Shown here one piece after another: positions 1-8,324 of a DNA stretch of 44,632 bases. Numbering within the stretch: the first letter of the stretch is position 1; each line of letters starts with the position of its first letter. This stretch comes from a bacterium 1xD8-48. GTDB lineage: Bacteria; Bacillota; Clostridia; Lachnospirales; Lachnospiraceae. The stretch lies in contig QZDS01000037.1 in assembly GCA_009917455.1 (NCBI GenBank), positions 1 through 44,632 on the forward strand, written 5' to 3'. Both the position numbers and the translations under genes were made by a program. The notes under the pieces are model-generated. The model did not search any database. It was not told where the DNA came from and saw only the letters and a program-made list of their open reading frames with translations.

Positions 1-2
1 AG

Positions 3-137
3 CTGTTAAAAGTAGCAGCAAGGGTAGTAAAATCAGCCCGGTATAAGTATTTCAAGCTGTGCAGCAGCTGCCCGTACAAAAAAGAGTTTTATGAAACGCT
101 CGAAAACATCCGGGGTTTAAAACCACAGCTATGCTGA
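3..137 (+). CDS. C-terminal fragment of an IS1380-like transposase
   Basis: An open frame runs in from the left window edge and stops at 135-137, giving 44 residues. It ends with a pattern (KSARYKYFKLCSSCPYK, then LENIRG) that I recognise as the tail of IS1380/IS4-type DDE transposases, where a basic strand is followed by a Cys-Pro-Tyr turn and a final helix. Only the tail is in the window, so the catalytic residues cannot be checked. It may be an intact insertion sequence continuing to the left, or a remnant. The family assignment is from memory of the C-terminal pattern and is moderately sure at best. Confidence 0.45.
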   Translation: MLKVAARVVKSARYKYFKLCSSCPYKKEFYETLENIRGLKPQLC

Positions 138-181
138 TAACAACAGATGTACCTTGACAGCTTCAAAAACCATAAAAGATA

Positions 182-207
182 CCAGGGGGGTAGTCTGCCC
201 TTTTTTT
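182..207 (+). terminator. possible terminator after the transposase fragment
   Basis: A short stem (GGGTA at 188-192 with TGCCC at 196-200, 3-nt loop), extendable by G-T pairs, is followed directly by seven T residues (201-207). It lies 45 bases after the transposase stop codon. The core stem is short, so it could instead belong to the insertion sequence end. Confidence 0.35.
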
Positions 208-257
208 GGTTAAAGCAAAGGCAACATCCCCCGGCAATTATGGCGAAATGTAGCAGT

Positions 258-404
258 TTAACACCTGGGCTCCATCAGGGAGCTCCGTGAATAATTCAGG
301 TTTAATATATCTTTCGCTTCATTTTTTGCTTTTACGGCAATAACTGCCGATATTACTGTAGCAGTCGTACCAATAACTGTTAATATTAACATCAAATAAT
401 CCAT
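258..404 (-). CDS. 48-residue putative membrane peptide
   Basis: This 49-codon frame (including stop) starts with ATG at 404-402, seven bases after a strong Shine-Dalgarno sequence (GGAGG). The peptide begins MDYLMLILTVIGTT, has one hydrophobic stretch over residues 3-24, then a Lys/Glu/Asn-rich tail (VKAKNEAKDILN) and a C-terminal Cys. Short single-span peptides of this shape include holin-like and type I toxin-like peptides, but I do not recognise a specific family. An extended -10 promoter lies about 70 bases upstream. The strong ribosome binding site plus promoter are the reasons for calling it. It is adjacent to a transposase fragment and could be part of mobile DNA. Confidence 0.5.
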   Translation of the reverse strand: MDYLMLILTVIGTTATVISAVIAVKAKNEAKDILNLNYSRSSLMEPRC

Positions 405-470
405 AACTTACCTCCAACGTATCTTAATAAAATGTCTTTTCATCTTACATCTAAACCTCTTCTTTTGATA

Positions 471-479
471 ATTATACCA
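471..479 (-). promoter_or_regulatory. extended -10 promoter for the 48-residue peptide
   Basis: On the minus strand, TGGTATAAT forms a consensus -10 with the TG extension. No good -35 is present at the expected distance, as is usual for extended -10 promoters. Transcription would begin near 464, giving a leader of about 60 bases before the ATG at 404. Confidence 0.45.
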
Positions 480-511
480 GAAAATCCCGCCTTATAAAAG
501 ACGGGATTTTC
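480..511. terminator. 10-bp perfect inverted repeat between small ORF and ppdK
   Basis: GAAAATCCCG (480-489) and CGGGATTTTC (502-511) are perfect complements around a 12-base loop. It lies 120 bases downstream of the ppdK stop, so it could terminate the long minus-strand transcript. Its own stem ends in TTTT, but there is no long separate T tract. Confidence 0.5.
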
Positions 512-630
512 ATTAAATTATATACACTTCAACAATAAGGTCTTTCCACTGCCCTTCTCGCAGATAATCACCATTCGCCCTGCGAAAAGCCAGTGCCTGA
601 GCGTAATCTATCGTGAAATCGAAGTATAGA

Positions 631-3264
631 TTACTTCCCCTCCCTACTGCATATAGCTGCCTGTGCCGCAGAAAGTCGAGCTATCGGCACCCTAAACGGA
701 CTGCAGGACACATAATCCAGTCCCAGCTTATGACAGAACTCCACAGATGAAGGGTCGCCGCCATGCTCGCCGCAGATACCGCAGTGAAGATTCGGATTTT
801 CTTTCTTTCCTTTGGTAAGCGCAATCTCCATCAGCGTTCCCACGCCTGTGCGGTCTAACTTTGCGAACGGGTCGTTCTCGAGAATTTTTGCGTCATAGTA
901 AGAGTTCATAAACTTCTCGGAATCGTCGCGGGAGAAACCGTAGGTCATCTGGGTCAAATCGTTGGTTCCGAAGCAGAAAAATTCCGCATCCTTCGCAATC
1001 TCGTCAGCGGTAAGGGCCGCTCTGGGAATTTCAATCATGGTTCCAACTTTATAGGTAATATTGATACCGGCGTCGGCAATTTCCTTATCCGCTGTCTCAG
1101 TAACAATCTTCTTCACATATTTAAGCTCTTTGTCGTCACCCACAAGCGGAATCATAATTTCGGGAACAAGGTTCCAGTCGGGATGTGCTTTTTCCACTTT
1201 GATTGCCGCGCGGATTACCGCCGCTGTCTGCATTCTTGCAATTTCAGGATAGGTGACTGCAAGACGGCATCCTCTGTGGCCAAGCATGGGGTTCATCTCG
1301 TGAAGGGAATCAATCATCGCCTTGATTTCTTCCACGGTTTTGCCCTTTGTCTCCGCCAGCTTCTTAATGTCTGCCTCGTCGGTGGGAACGAACTCGTGAA
1401 GAGGGGGGTCAAGGAAGCGGATGGTTACAGGGTTTCCTTCCATGGCCTCATACAGTTCCACAAAGTCGCCTTCCTGAAGGGGAAGAATCTTTGCAAGAGC
1501 TTCTTCTCTCTCTTCTTTTGTATCGGAACAAATCATTTCACGGAAGCTGTCGATTCTGTCGCCTTCAAAGAACATATGCTCTGTACGGCAAAGTCCGATT
1601 CCCTCTGCGCCGAGCTCTCTTGCTTTTCTCGCGTCGGCGGGCGTGTCGGCGTTGGTTCTGACCTCCAGTGTCCTGTATTTATCGGCCCATGCCATAATTC
1701 TTCCAAATTCGCCGGCAATGGTTGCGTCCACGGTCTTGATTGCGCCGTCGTACACATTGCCTGTGGAACCGTCAAAGGAAATCACATCTCCTTCATGGTA
1801 TTCTTTTCCGGCAAGGGTAAATTTCCTGTTCTTTTCGTCCATGGTGATTGCGGAGCATCCTGATACGCAGCATGCGCCCATTCCTCTTGCAACCACGGCA
1901 GCATGGCTTGTCATTCCGCCTCTTACGGTTAAAATGCCCTGCGCTACTTTCATTCCTTCAATATCCTCGGGGGAGGTTTCCAGTCTTACCAGAACCACCT
2001 TTTCACCTCTTGCCGCCCAGGCCTTTGCATCTTCGGCTGTAAATACGATTTTACCGCAGGCTGCGCCGGGCGCTGCCGCAAGCGCTTTTGCAACGGGCGC
2101 CGTAGCTGCCAGTGCGTCGGCGTCAAACTGGGGATGAAGCAGGGAATCCAGATTTCTGGGCTCAATCATGGAAACGGCCTTTTCCTCAGTAATCATTCCC
2201 TCATCTACCAAATCACAGGCGATTTTGAGGGCTGCTTTTGCGGTTCTCTTACCGTTTCTGGTCTGGAGCATATAAAGGTGTTTGTCCTCAATGGTGAACT
2301 CCATATCCTGCATGTCTCTGTAATGGTCTTCCAGTTTGTTGCAGATATCCACAAACTGTCCGAACACTTCGGGCATGGTGTCCTCAAGCTGTGCAATGGG
2401 CTGAGGCGTACGCACGCCTGCCACCACGTCTTCGCCCTGAGCGTTAATCAGAAATTCGCCCATCAGCTTCTTTTCTCCGGTTGCCGGGTTACGGGTAAAG
2501 GCAACGCCTGTCCCGGAGGTTTCGCCCATGTTTCCAAAGGCCATCATCTGAACGTTTACCGCGGTTCCCCAGGAATAAGGGATATCGTTGTCGCGGCGGT
2601 ACACGTTGGCGCGGGGGTTATCCCAAGAACGGAACACGGCTTTGATTGCGCCAAGGAGCTGTGCTTTCGGGTCGGCCGGGAAGTCCTCTCCGATTTTTTC
2701 CTTATATTCAGCCTTAAACTGGTTCGCCAGTTCTTTCAGATCCTCTGCGGTCAGCTCTACGTCCTGTGTCACGCCTTTATCGGATTTCATTTTGTCAATC
2801 AGTTCTTCAAAGTATTTCTTTCCCACTTCCATAACAACATCCGAATACATCTGGATAAATCTGCGGTAGCAGTCCCAGGCCCAGCGAGGATTGCCGGATT
2901 TTGCGGCAAGGACTTCAACCACGTCCTCGTTAAGTCCCAGGTTCAGAATGGTATCCATCATACCCGGCATGGAAGCTCTCGCTCCTGAACGCACGGAAAC
3001 AAGCAGAGGATTTTCCTTATCACCGAATTTCTTTCCGGTAATCTCCTCCATCTTGCTGATGTGTTCCATAATCTGTCCCATGATTTCATCGTTAATCTGT
3101 CTTCCGTCCTCATAGTACTGAGTACAGGCCTCCGTGGTGATGGTAAAGCCCTGCGGCACCGGCAGACCCAAATTGGTCATCTCAGCCAGGTTTGCTCCCT
3201 TTCCTCCCAAAAGGTTGCGCATGTCGGCATTACCCTCCGTAAATAAGTACACCCATTTCTTCAT
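631..3264 (-). CDS. ppdK: pyruvate, phosphate dikinase
   Basis: Cytoplasmic enzyme that reversibly converts pyruvate, ATP and phosphate to phosphoenolpyruvate, AMP and pyrophosphate. At 877 residues it is full length. The N-terminal ATP-grasp domain starts with LLGGKGANLAEM. The phosphohistidine domain carries GGMTSHAAVVARGMG near residue 455, which holds the phosphorylated His. The C-terminal PEP/pyruvate barrel carries CGICGEHGG, with the catalytic Cys at residue 831. The start is ATG at 3264, seven bases after GGAGGGG. It is 39 bases downstream of the activase gene in the same direction with no clear terminator between, so it may be co-transcribed with the microcompartment genes. It could feed pyruvate made from DHAP back to PEP, or it may simply be a housekeeping neighbour. 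Confidence 0.95.
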   Translation of the reverse strand: MKKWVYLFTEGNADMRNLLGGKGANLAEMTNLGLPVPQGFTITTEACTQYYEDGRQINDEIMGQIMEHISKMEEITGKKFGDKENPLLVSVRSGARASMPGMMDTILNLGLNEDVVEVLAAKSGNPRWAWDCYRRFIQMYSDVVMEVGKKYFEELIDKMKSDKGVTQDVELTAEDLKELANQFKAEYKEKIGEDFPADPKAQLLGAIKAVFRSWDNPRANVYRRDNDIPYSWGTAVNVQMMAFGNMGETSGTGVAFTRNPATGEKKLMGEFLINAQGEDVVAGVRTPQPIAQLEDTMPEVFGQFVDICNKLEDHYRDMQDMEFTIEDKHLYMLQTRNGKRTAKAALKIACDLVDEGMITEEKAVSMIEPRNLDSLLHPQFDADALAATAPVAKALAAAPGAACGKIVFTAEDAKAWAARGEKVVLVRLETSPEDIEGMKVAQGILTVRGGMTSHAAVVARGMGACCVSGCSAITMDEKNRKFTLAGKEYHEGDVISFDGSTGNVYDGAIKTVDATIAGEFGRIMAWADKYRTLEVRTNADTPADARKARELGAEGIGLCRTEHMFFEGDRIDSFREMICSDTKEEREEALAKILPLQEGDFVELYEAMEGNPVTIRFLDPPLHEFVPTDEADIKKLAETKGKTVEEIKAMIDSLHEMNPMLGHRGCRLAVTYPEIARMQTAAVIRAAIKVEKAHPDWNLVPEIMIPLVGDDKELKYVKKIVTETADKEIADAGINITYKVGTMIEIPRAALTADEIAKDAEFFCFGTNDLTQMTYGFSRDDSEKFMNSYYDAKILENDPFAKLDRTGVGTLMEIALTKGKKENPNLHCGICGEHGGDPSSVEFCHKLGLDYVSCSPFRVPIARLSAAQAAICSREGK

Positions 3265-3303
3265 GAATTGTCCCCTCCATTTTCATTTTCTTTTTTTATG
3301 GTG

Positions 3304-4098
3304 TCACCCGCCAATTTGGCAGGACAGTGCTGTCTTTTCCTCAACTAAGGCTTTGAGCCTTTCCATTTTTCCTTCCGGAAGCATGGGAACGTCCTTCAGC
3401 AGATAGGGACGTCCCAGACCTTCATATTTTCCTTCGCCGTATCTGTGGTAAGGAAGAATATGTATCTGAGTAACGCCCGGCAGGGTATCCGCGTAAGCGG
3501 CTATCGCAAGGAGCTCTTCCTCCGAATCGTTGAATCCCGGAATCACCGGCACCCGGATAATCAGCTCGCACATGCGGCTTTCCGCAATTTTCCTTGCGTT
3601 TTCCACCATCATGGTGTTTTCCTTCCCGGTAAATTCTTTATGTTTGGCCGGATTCATATGCTTGATATCCATCAAATAGGTATCAAGATAGGGTAAAAGG
3701 CTCTTAATCACGTCAAATCTTGCAAATCCCATGCTCTCTATGGCGGTTGTAATTCCCAAATCCTTTGCCGCGTGCAGAAGCGCCGCTGCAAATTCCGGCT
3801 GCAGAAGGCATTCGCCGCCGGATAAGGTGAGTCCTCCGCCGGAGCGCCCGTAGTAGGGCATATCCCTCTTTACCGTTTCCATCACTTCACGTACCGTCAC
3901 GTCCCGGCCTATGGTTTTTGGCTTTCCGTTTACCATCATGGTCTCTGTGGCAAACTCCTGGGACTCTGGATTGCAGCACCACTGACACCGAAGGGCGCAG
4001 CCTTTCAGAAATACAATGGTACGGATGCCTACTCCGTCATGGATGGAATATCTCTGTATATCGAATATTCTTCCCGAAACATTTAAATAGTCTTTCAT
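3304..4098 (-). CDS. glycyl radical enzyme activating enzyme (radical SAM)
   Basis: Radical SAM activase that should install the glycyl radical on the propanediol dehydratase encoded just upstream (53-base gap). Residues 29-40 contain the cluster motif (FLKGCALRCQWCC), with CxxxCxxC binding the [4Fe-4S] cluster that cleaves S-adenosylmethionine. The SAM-contacting GGE motif is LTLSGGECLLQP near residue 94. The protein has 264 residues, shorter than many glycyl-radical activases (about 300). The Cys-rich ferredoxin-like insert that usually follows the first motif is missing: only about 30 residues without extra CxxC motifs separate it from DVTVREVM. In this it resembles pyruvate formate-lyase activase. 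Function is well supported by adjacency and motifs. Confidence 0.93.
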   Translation of the reverse strand: MKDYLNVSGRIFDIQRYSIHDGVGIRTIVFLKGCALRCQWCCNPESQEFATETMMVNGKPKTIGRDVTVREVMETVKRDMPYYGRSGGGLTLSGGECLLQPEFAAALLHAAKDLGITTAIESMGFARFDVIKSLLPYLDTYLMDIKHMNPAKHKEFTGKENTMMVENARKIAESRMCELIIRVPVIPGFNDSEEELLAIAAYADTLPGVTQIHILPYHRYGEGKYEGLGRPYLLKDVPMLPEGKMERLKALVEEKTALSCQIGG

Positions 4099-4151
4099 TT
4101 TCTCCCGTCTGCTGCTTTCTGCTATCGGTCAGATTCTGACCTGTCAAACTG

Positions 4152-6683
4152 TTACCTGTTGGTTGCCTGCTCCGTCCTGCGGATAATATCATCCTGCAGG
4201 GATTTGGATAAGGTGGTAAAAAGCGCCGAATAACCGGCCACACGGACTACCAGTCCGCTGTATTTCTCAGGATGCTTCTGGGCGTCTAACAGCGTGGCTC
4301 TGTCAACCACGTTAAACTGCATATGCATTCCCTTCTGGTCAAAATAGCCGCAAACCAACGATACGAAGCTCTCAAGGCCCTTTTCTCCTGCCATTGCAGT
4401 GGGATGCATCTTCATGTTAAAAAGGGTTCCGTTGCTGGCGATACCGTGGTCAAGCTTTGCCACGGAGTTGCATGCCGCGGTAGGGCCGTTTACGTCCTTT
4501 CCCGAGGACGGTGACACGCCGTCCGCCACAGGCATATGAGCCAGTCTGCCGTCCGGTGTGGCGCCGGTCTGCGCGCCTAAGGGCACGTTTGCGGATACGG
4601 GATAAAGACCGGCCTGGAAAATCCCTCCTCTTGGATTTTTGAAGGTTTCCAGCGGTTTCGTGTAGGTGTATGCCGCATCCCTCGCCAGCATATCCACCTC
4701 GTCAATATCGTTTCCGAACTTGGGAAGCTCGTCAATCATATCCCGGATTTCTTCATAGCGCGCTTTCTCTTTCGCCGGAAGCTCCATGGTAAGCACGTTT
4801 TTAATGGTCATGGCAATGATATCGGGCGTAACTTCTTTCCCCTGCTCTTTTAAACTCTCCGCCACCTGCAGAGCCACTTCTTTTGCCGTGATGGCGTCAA
4901 ATCCCTGCCCGAAGTTCATCTCAAGAGCTTTCTTCAGTTCGCTTATGGTCACTTTCTTATCCTCGTACACCAGCTTTTTCACGGTATAGAGGGAATCCGC
5001 CACATTTGCGATGCCAAAGCCCTGGGGGCCGGTGAAGTTATAAACCGCTCCTCCCTCCTGAATGCTCTTTCCCCGCTTCATGCAGTCGTCCACCATACAG
5101 GATTCAAAAGGCAAAGGACAAAGGGTCATATGCGCCATATCAATGGCATTGTCCGCGTTCACAAGCAGGGAAATATTGTATTCCATCTGCTTTTTATAAG
5201 CGTCGTAAAATTCGTCAAAGGTTTTGAAATCTTCCACATTGCCTGTCTGGATACTGGCGGGAACGCCTCTGTCGTAGCCGTTGGAAAATACCATTTCCAG
5301 CGGGCGGCACATGTTGAAGAACGCCGCGTCATGCCAGCCTTCGGTTTTTCCTGATGTCTGAGGCTCCACACAGCCGATAATATTGTAATTTCTGGCGTCC
5401 TCAAGGGTAAGTCCCCTGTTTATCAGAGCCGGAATGATAATCTCGTCATTATAATAAGCCGGAAGCCCGATACCTGTCCTTGTAAGCTCCGCCGCGTACA
5501 GCAGAAGGTCTTTGGGAGAGCGGTTCCACACTCTTATGGACAAAGAGGGCTGAGGCAGAAATACATGCCTTGACGCGGAAATACACATGAAGGATAAATC
5601 GTTGGTGGCGTCTTTTCCCTCTATTGTCTGGCCGCCTACAATCAGGTTCTGGAAAAGGGAGTAGCCTGCAAAGCCTTCCGCGCTGACTTCGTCCCTGCAT
5701 TTATTCAAATCGTTTAATTTTACCCAGATACAGTCAATCAGCTCCTGGGCAAATTCCCGGGTCAGCTTGCCGCTGTTTAAATCCTTTTCATAGTAAGGAT
5801 ACATATACTGGTCAAAGCGTCCGGGAGAGATGGAATGTCCGCTGGATTCAAGCTGCAAAAGCTGCTGCACGAACCAGAAAGACTGGCACGCCTCATAAAA
5901 GCTCTCCGCGCCGGCCTTCGGCACTTTCCGGCAGATTTCGGAAATGATAAGAAGCTCTTTTCTCCTTGCGGCGTTCGTTTCCTTTTCAGCCATTTCCGCC
6001 GCAAGGGCCGAATATCTTTCCGCATAGTGAATGACAGCGTCGCAGGAGATAATCACCGCTTTTAAGAAAGTATTCCTGGCGGCATAATTCTCGTCGCCGA
6101 AACGGCATCTGGAAAGTTCTTCCTCCGCTTCCTTTCTGATTCCGTCAAATCCGATTGCAAGAACCTTGTAATACTGTACCGTGATATGTCCTACGCCATT
6201 ATAAAAGTAATTCCCAGGTGTAAAGAAATTATGCTCCATGGCGCGGAGCGTTTCGGGAGCCATGTAGCTGGACGCAAGCTCGCTGGTGGTTTTGCCCTTC
6301 CAGTAGCTGTTAGCCGCCTTTAATCTTTTCTTTGTGTCGTCTGAAATGTAGAAGGGGTCCGCCGCTCTGTGCTCCACCGTTTCAAATTCCGCTTCCAGCC
6401 ATTCATAGGAAAATTCCGGGTAGGTCTGGCAGCCTCTGGGCGCAATCGTGGAACTTCCCACAATCAGCTCGTCCGGCCTTATAATAATGGGAATATTTTC
6501 CAGTATATGGGCAAACGCAAGCGCACGCCTCATTACGATAGGCTGTCCTTCCGTCTGTTTGTAGGACTCCGTAATAAGCTCCGCTCTCGCCGCTTCGATT
6601 TCCGGCAGCTTTGCGTACAAATACGCTACCAGTTTTCCGATTCGCTCTGTCTTTTCCACAGGTGTAGCATCATATGTGTTCAT
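4152..6683 (-). CDS. glycyl radical propane-1,2-diol dehydratase (microcompartment signature enzyme)
   Basis: An 843-residue glycyl radical enzyme. The catalytic Cys-x-Glu motif is NIIGCVEPQ (Cys438, Glu440) and the C-terminal radical loop is VVRVAGYSALF (Gly817). CVEP is the signature of the diol/glycerol/choline-type eliminases rather than pyruvate formate-lyase (Cys-Cys). Context sets the substrate: with fuculose-phosphate aldolase, fucose isomerase and Pdu-type shell genes, S-1,2-propanediol to propionaldehyde is the most likely reaction, as in Roseburia inulinivorans and Clostridium phytofermentans fucose/rhamnose loci. The protein begins almost directly with the GRE core, so no long N-terminal encapsulation extension is evident. 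Start is ATG at 6683, preceded by GGAGG. Glycerol dehydratase activity cannot be excluded from sequence. Confidence 0.93.
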   Translation of the reverse strand: MNTYDATPVEKTERIGKLVAYLYAKLPEIEAARAELITESYKQTEGQPIVMRRALAFAHILENIPIIIRPDELIVGSSTIAPRGCQTYPEFSYEWLEAEFETVEHRAADPFYISDDTKKRLKAANSYWKGKTTSELASSYMAPETLRAMEHNFFTPGNYFYNGVGHITVQYYKVLAIGFDGIRKEAEEELSRCRFGDENYAARNTFLKAVIISCDAVIHYAERYSALAAEMAEKETNAARRKELLIISEICRKVPKAGAESFYEACQSFWFVQQLLQLESSGHSISPGRFDQYMYPYYEKDLNSGKLTREFAQELIDCIWVKLNDLNKCRDEVSAEGFAGYSLFQNLIVGGQTIEGKDATNDLSFMCISASRHVFLPQPSLSIRVWNRSPKDLLLYAAELTRTGIGLPAYYNDEIIIPALINRGLTLEDARNYNIIGCVEPQTSGKTEGWHDAAFFNMCRPLEMVFSNGYDRGVPASIQTGNVEDFKTFDEFYDAYKKQMEYNISLLVNADNAIDMAHMTLCPLPFESCMVDDCMKRGKSIQEGGAVYNFTGPQGFGIANVADSLYTVKKLVYEDKKVTISELKKALEMNFGQGFDAITAKEVALQVAESLKEQGKEVTPDIIAMTIKNVLTMELPAKEKARYEEIRDMIDELPKFGNDIDEVDMLARDAAYTYTKPLETFKNPRGGIFQAGLYPVSANVPLGAQTGATPDGRLAHMPVADGVSPSSGKDVNGPTAACNSVAKLDHGIASNGTLFNMKMHPTAMAGEKGLESFVSLVCGYFDQKGMHMQFNVVDRATLLDAQKHPEKYSGLVVRVAGYSALFTTLSKSLQDDIIRRTEQATNR

Positions 6684-6719
6684 AAATATCCTCCATTATA
6701 GTTCCGCTTCACCCCATGC

Positions 6720-6780
6720 GGCGCATATTGGGCTGGAACAATTTACAGCTGCTTCGCATCTGGAAATTGTTCCGTGCGCC
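6720..6780. repeat. large imperfect hairpin between deoR and the glycyl radical enzyme gene
   Basis: Nested complementary arms are GGCGCA (6720-6725) with TGCGCC (6775-6780), GGAACAATTT (6735-6744) with AAATTGTTCC (6764-6773), and CAGCTGC with GCATCTG around a TTC loop. The middle pair is perfect over 10 bp. It fills the gap between the regulator stop and the dehydratase ribosome binding site. It may be an mRNA processing or stability element that sets dehydratase levels, an operator, or an intergenic repeat. No T tract follows on the minus strand, so a simple terminator is less likely. Confidence 0.55.
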
Positions 6781-6802
6781 TTATGAGGTTTCGCTGATTT
6801 TA

Positions 6803-7567
6803 TTATTCTGCGTATATGCACTTGATTCCCATTTTTTCAAAGGCTTCCAGCCAGGCGGCGTCCGGCTTTTTGTCCGTGACTACCACGTGAATCTTTGATA
6901 AACTGCATATTTTCGAAAACGCCACTTTTCCGAATTTGGTGGAATCCACCGCCAGATAGATTTTCCCGGCGGAGGAGAGAATGCTCTGCTTTACCACCAC
7001 GCTGTCGTCGTTTCTGTCTGTGGCTCCTTTATCCAAATCAATTCCCTTGCAGGAAAAGAAGGCTTTATCCGCATTGTAGGAACTGATGCTGTCCGCCGCT
7101 TTCTTCCCGAAAAGGGACATGGTGCCTGATTTCAGGAGGCCGCCTGTTGCAATGATATCCCACCCTGACACGTCGGATAATTCCAGCAGGATTTCTATAG
7201 AATTGGTAATCACTGTCAGGTGCCTTTTTTGCTTGATGTTCTTTGCAATGAATACCGCCGTTGTGGAGGCGTCCAGAATAATGTGGTCGCCGTCCGTGAT
7301 TTCATCGCTGATTAAATCCGCAATCTTCTGTTTGCCCGAAGGATTGGACTTCCACCGGATATTAAAAGGCAAATCAATGCTGCTCTTCTCATTTAATACC
7401 GCGCCGCCATAGCTCTTAATCACATGGCCGTCCTCCTCAAGCTTATCCAAATCCCGCCTGATGGTTTCCTCGGAGACGTCGAACTCTTTGCTGAGCTCGT
7501 TCACGATTACCTTTTTATTCTCATGGACCTTTTCCAAAATACGATTTCTTCTCTCAGCCGCTAACAT
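6803..7567 (-). CDS. DeoR-family transcriptional regulator
   Basis: A 254-residue DeoR-type regulator. The N-terminal winged helix (residues 1-55) has the family pattern AAERRNRILEKV and FDVSEETIRRDLDKLEE. The C-terminal DeoRC sensor fold contains DGDHIILDASTT, VITNSIEI and GGLLKSGTMS, the sugar-phosphate binding elements of the family. It lies inside the microcompartment gene run, between pduT and the dehydratase, so it probably responds to a pathway sugar phosphate (fuculose-1-phosphate or DHAP is a guess). Start ATG at 7567 follows GGAGG. It may repress the operon promoter at 16960-16988 or a local one. Confidence 0.92.
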   Translation of the reverse strand: MLAAERRNRILEKVHENKKVIVNELSKEFDVSEETIRRDLDKLEEDGHVIKSYGGAVLNEKSSIDLPFNIRWKSNPSGKQKIADLISDEITDGDHIILDASTTAVFIAKNIKQKRHLTVITNSIEILLELSDVSGWDIIATGGLLKSGTMSLFGKKAADSISSYNADKAFFSCKGIDLDKGATDRNDDSVVVKQSILSSAGKIYLAVDSTKFGKVAFSKICSLSKIHVVVTDKKPDAAWLEAFEKMGIKCIYAE

Positions 7568-7654
7568 ATTCTGCCTCCGTAATATTTTTCAATAATAGTT
7601 GGTACAAACAGCTCCCATAAACGGTGTAAATTTGCGGCTGCCTTGAAAAGTTAT

Positions 7655-8203
7655 TTAAAATATGTACTTCTTAATTTTATCTGAGGGTCTTGCAATTACC
7701 GTGCTGTCAAGGAACATTCCCCTGTCGCCGGCCTCGGCCTTCGCCTTGTCGATTGCCGCCTGCACCGCGGAAACGCTTCCCGTGAGCGTCATGTAGCTCT
7801 TGCCGCACATGCCCTTTGCAAGCCGCAGCTCAATCAGTTCCACGATTGCGGTTTTGGCCGCAATATCCGCTGCCACAATAAGCGCCGCCACGTCATAGGT
7901 TTCCAGAACCCCCAACGCGTTTACGTCCTCCGGCTGCGCCGTCCCGTAAATTGCCGGGAAAATGGATTCGTGGGGATTGCCCAGAACAAAGGTGTCGATT
8001 ACCTTTTCCCCAAACCGTCCTTCCGCCCGGTCAACCGAAGCCTTTACCGCGCTTAATTCTCCCGTTACCAGAATGACAAACTTGCCGGGGCAGGTCACTT
8101 CCGCCTGCAAAACCTCCACGTCTGCAGCCTTGGCCATCTCGTCCGCTGCCGCAAATCCTGTAGATACCGTTGTAACTTCCACCATACCAATTGCTTTGGC
8201 CAT
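7655..8203 (-). CDS. pduT: tandem-domain (trimeric) BMC shell protein, PduT-like
   Basis: A 182-residue protein with two BMC folds in tandem (residues 4-85 and 95-175), beginning AIGMVEVTTVSTGFAAADEM and GVLETYDVAALIVAADIA. It forms trimers that act as pseudohexameric shell tiles. Cys38 (AEVTCPGKF) sits in the first-domain pore loop. In PduT the equivalent Cys from three subunits holds a [4Fe-4S] cluster in the pore, so this protein likely passes electrons across the shell with the PduS-like protein encoded next upstream. A 121-base gap separates it from pduS; the start ATG at 8203 follows GAGGAT. Confidence 0.92.
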   Translation of the reverse strand: MAKAIGMVEVTTVSTGFAAADEMAKAADVEVLQAEVTCPGKFVILVTGELSAVKASVDRAEGRFGEKVIDTFVLGNPHESIFPAIYGTAQPEDVNALGVLETYDVAALIVAADIAAKTAIVELIELRLAKGMCGKSYMTLTGSVSAVQAAIDKAKAEAGDRGMFLDSTVIARPSDKIKKYIF

Positions 8204-8324
8204 ATTTTTATCCTCTCATGCTGATACAATTATTGCCCTGTTATCTGTCTGAAGCCGCCCGGGCGCCACTTTCCTTCTATGCGCCGCAAACCTTTCCCAC
8301 GCATATACCGGTTGCTGCAAAATT

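Noticed and set aside
2134..2988. 284-codon plus-strand open frame opposite ppdK
   Set aside because: It is fully antisense to a clearly identified enzyme, has no family motifs and no ribosome binding site of note.
7590..7625. TTGTAC and TATTAC with 17-base spacing as a deoR promoter on the minus strand
   Set aside because: Both hexamers are poor matches, and the start would fall on the ribosome binding site.
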